A DNA stretch of 64,000 bases from the NCBI RefSeq assembly GCF_011801145.1, contig NZ_CP046172.1:7688001-7752000 (forward strand), written 5' to 3'. Position 1 is the first letter of the stretch, and each line of letters starts with the position of its first letter. Source of the stretch: Nocardia arthritidis. Lineage in GTDB: Bacteria > Actinomycetota > Actinomycetes > Mycobacteriales > Mycobacteriaceae. The notes below the pieces were generated by a model. It did no database searches. It saw only the letters and a list, made by a program, of their open reading frames with translations, and had not been told where the DNA came from. Shown piece by piece: positions 62,214 through 64,000 of this stretch. The translations under genes and the position numbers were made by a program.

Positions 62214-64000
62214 TCACAGCGGAAGGTTGGACCACCAGGACTTCCACGCCGAGCTGGTCAGGCCGAAGCCGGAGGAGGCCACCGTATCGGTGATCGTCAC
62301 ATGCGCCAGGAACAGGTAGTTCGCCCGCGGCGGGTCGTTCTCGAAGCTCACCGCGATGAACCCCTCCGGGAATCCGGAACCCGATTTCTGCCAGCGGTAG
62401 GTGGTCACCGACTTGCCGTTCTTGGTTTCCGTCGCCCTGGTATTGGACGGGAATCCGGCGACGGCGGCCTTCGCGTCATCGGCCGATTTGAACGCGACGG
62501 CAATCATATTGGGCTCGTTGATCGGGGTGCCCCAGCAGTCCCAGCCGACGGCCCACTTCGGGAAGTTCGGCACATCCGAATTGGCGGACAGCTTGGTGTC
62601 GTTGCGGTCGTTGGTCTCCAGGAAGCATTTCTTACCGTGATAGCCGTCGCCGTTGCCGATACCGTATTTGGTGTCGACACCCTGCGGCAGCACCTGCGGG
62701 AACGCCTTGGCCAGCACCTGCGGATCGGTGGACGATCCCGCGGGCCCCGCTGCGCCGCTCGGTTTGCCCGCCGCCGTCGGCGACGAATCATCGCCGCCGC
62801 CACCGCGATTCGCCACCACGATGACCCCGACGACGAGCACGAGCAGCACGACGACCGCCGCGCCGATCCCGACCAGCAGCCCGGTATTCGAGCGCTTCGG
62901 CGGCGGTGTGGCCGGAAATCCGCCCTGCGGCGGATAATTCGGCGGTGGCGGGTAGGCAGGAGACGAAAACCCCTGCGCCGCACCATGTTCCGGTGACTGC
63001 GCGAACTGTGGAGCCGAAGTCGGAGCGAACTGCGACGCCGGAGTGAGGGTCGGAGCGTACTGCGGTGGCGCGGGAACCGGGGTGAACTGCGGCGCGAACG
63101 ACTGCCCCTGCGGCGTCTCGACCTGGCCCGGATACGGCGCGTCACCCTGATTCGCATAGGTCGGCGCGGCGGGATAGGCGAGCGCCGGAACCGGCTGCGA
63201 CAGCGCGGGATTGGCTACCACCGTCGGCGCGGGCCCATACCCGGGCGGCGGCGGTGGCGCGGTCAACGCCTGTTTGGCCGCCGCCGCGAACTCGCCGCAG
63301 GATCCGAATCGCTCGGCGGGCCGCTTCGCCATCGCTCGACCGAGCACCAGGTCCAGCGCCGGATTCAGCCCGGGACGGATGGTTGCGACCGGCGGCGGCG
63401 CCAACTGCAGATGGCCGCGGATGATCTCGGCCGGATTGTTCGCGTCGAACGGGCCGACGCCGGTCAGCAACCAGTACAGCGAACAAGCCAGCGAATACTG
63501 GTCGGAGCCGCTGTCCAGATGCGCTCCGGTCATCTGTTCCGGCGAGGCGTATGCCAGGGTCGCGGTGAACATGCCGGTCTGCGTCAGATGCGTGGAATCC
63601 TCACGCAGCCGGGCGATTCCGAAATCGGTGAGGAACACCCGCTCGCGCTTGCCGCCGTCCGAGCGGGCCAGCATGATGTTGGCCGGTTTGACGTCGCGGT
63701 GCAGCACGCCCATGCCGTGCGCGTAATCCAGCGCCGCCGCGACACCCTCGACGATCTGCACCGCGCGCTCCGGCGGCAGGCTGTGCGGCTGCACCGTCGC
63801 GGCATCGATGCCGTCGACGTACTGCATCGAGATCCACAGCTGCTCGTCCTCCTCGCCGCGGTCGTAGACCGCGACGATATTCGGATGGTCCAGTTGCGCG
63901 GCCAGATCGGCCTCGCGCTCGAACCGGGCCCGCACCTCGGCATCGGTGAACAGCTCGCGGTTCAGCAGCTTCAGCGCGGTCTGCCTCGGCAGCCGCGGAT
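62214..64000 (-). CDS. PknB-type Ser/Thr protein kinase with ectodomain (kinase 3, 5' end beyond window)
   Basis: At least 595 residues; the N-terminus is past 64000. Visible kinase motifs: the Lys in [33 protein letters not shown], and AYASPEQM. A Pro/Gln/Tyr-rich linker leads to the membrane segment LLVGIGAAVVVLLVLVVGVIVV near residue 365 of the visible part. The ectodomain (about 200 residues) differs from kinases 1 and 2: it contains KKCFLETNDRNDTKLS, GWDCWGTP and ends SWWSNLPL. It is convergent with the ABC exporter. Confidence 0.93.
   Translation of the reverse strand, partial: PRLPRQTALKLLNRELFTDAEVRARFEREADLAAQLDHPNIVAVYDRGEEDEQLWISMQYVDGIDAATVQPHSLPPERAVQIVEGVAAALDYAHGMGVLHRDVKPANIMLARSDGGKRERVFLTDFGIARLREDSTHLTQTGMFTATLAYASPEQMTGAHLDSGSDQYSLACSLYWLLTGVGPFDANNPAEIIRGHLQLAPPPVATIRPGLNPALDLVLGRAMAKRPAERFGSCGEFAAAAKQALTAPPPPPGYGPAPTVVANPALSQPVPALAYPAAPTYANQGDAPYPGQVETPQGQSFAPQFTPVPAPPQYAPTLTPASQFAPTSAPQFAQSPEHGAAQGFSSPAYPPPPNYPPQGGFPATPPPKRSNTGLLVGIGAAVVVLLVLVVGVIVVANRGGGGDDSSPTAAGKPSGAAGPAGSSTDPQVLAKAFPQVLPQGVDTKYGIGNGDGYHGKKCFLETNDRNDTKLSANSDVPNFPKWAVGWDCWGTPINEPNMIAVAFKSADDAKAAVAGFPSNTRATETKNGKSVTTYRWQKSGSGFPEGFIAVSFENDPPRANYLFLAHVTITDTVASSGFGLTSSAWKSWWSNLPL

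Overview
The window is high-GC actinomycete DNA. The ilvB-ilvN-ilvC / PH-domain / DoxX / lipoprotein / gatB / pfkA order resembles the Rv3001c-Rv3010c neighbourhood of Mycobacterium tuberculosis. F420-type enzymes, several Ser/Thr protein kinases and many GTG starts also fit a Nocardia-like member of the Mycobacteriales. The genus is an inference; no rRNA or tRNA gene was seen.

Region 1 (1-13.6 kb) opens with a LysR/MFS divergent pair, an RlaP-type nucleotidyltransferase and a cold-shock gene. A myo-inositol catabolic locus follows. One minus-strand operon reads iolE-like, sugar-binding lipoprotein, permease, ATPase, iolC, aldolase, iolB, iolD. A LacI-type regulator and iolG lie on the other strand. 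The shared control region holds two palindromes with the same GAGCGCTC core. Inositol would be imported, then processed by IolG, IolE, IolD, IolB, IolC and the aldolase; no iolA is in the window.

Region 2 (13.8-26.1 kb) is an accessory island with visibly lower GC (hand count: 33 of 60 at 17041-17100, against 41 of 60 at 36961-37020). It begins beside a broken VOC gene. It encodes a MORC/MutL-like GHKL ATPase, a PD-(D/E)XK protein (DUF4420), a Z1 helicase-like protein split by a frameshift, an HTH-GHKL fusion, two unknown proteins and two C5-cytosine methyltransferases. The first methyltransferase has Arg where the catalytic Cys should be. The set matches the computationally predicted MORC/Z1 restriction-modification-like systems, here in an unusual and perhaps decaying form.

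Region 3 (26.2-38 kb) has a MoxR ATPase and VWA protein separated by about five degenerate 107-bp copies of the moxR 3' end. Small metabolic enzymes follow, with two MarR regulators that each face an oxygenase gene across clear palindromic operators, a DUF2252 gene, a small secreted protein and a DUF6247/RelE-like pair.

Region 4 (38-51.4 kb) is conserved core: ilvBNC behind a leaderless leader peptide and attenuator, a PH-domain gene, ilvD, DoxX, a PQQ-type lipoprotein, gatB, an alpha/beta hydrolase and pfkA.

Region 5 (51.6-64 kb) is a signalling block. It has three PknB-type kinases, two with a matching four-Cys C-terminal ectodomain and a serine hydrolase gene between them, a NarL-type two-component system, and an ABC exporter of the FtsX/MacB class. 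A 22-bp palindrome lies between the histidine kinase and the exporter.
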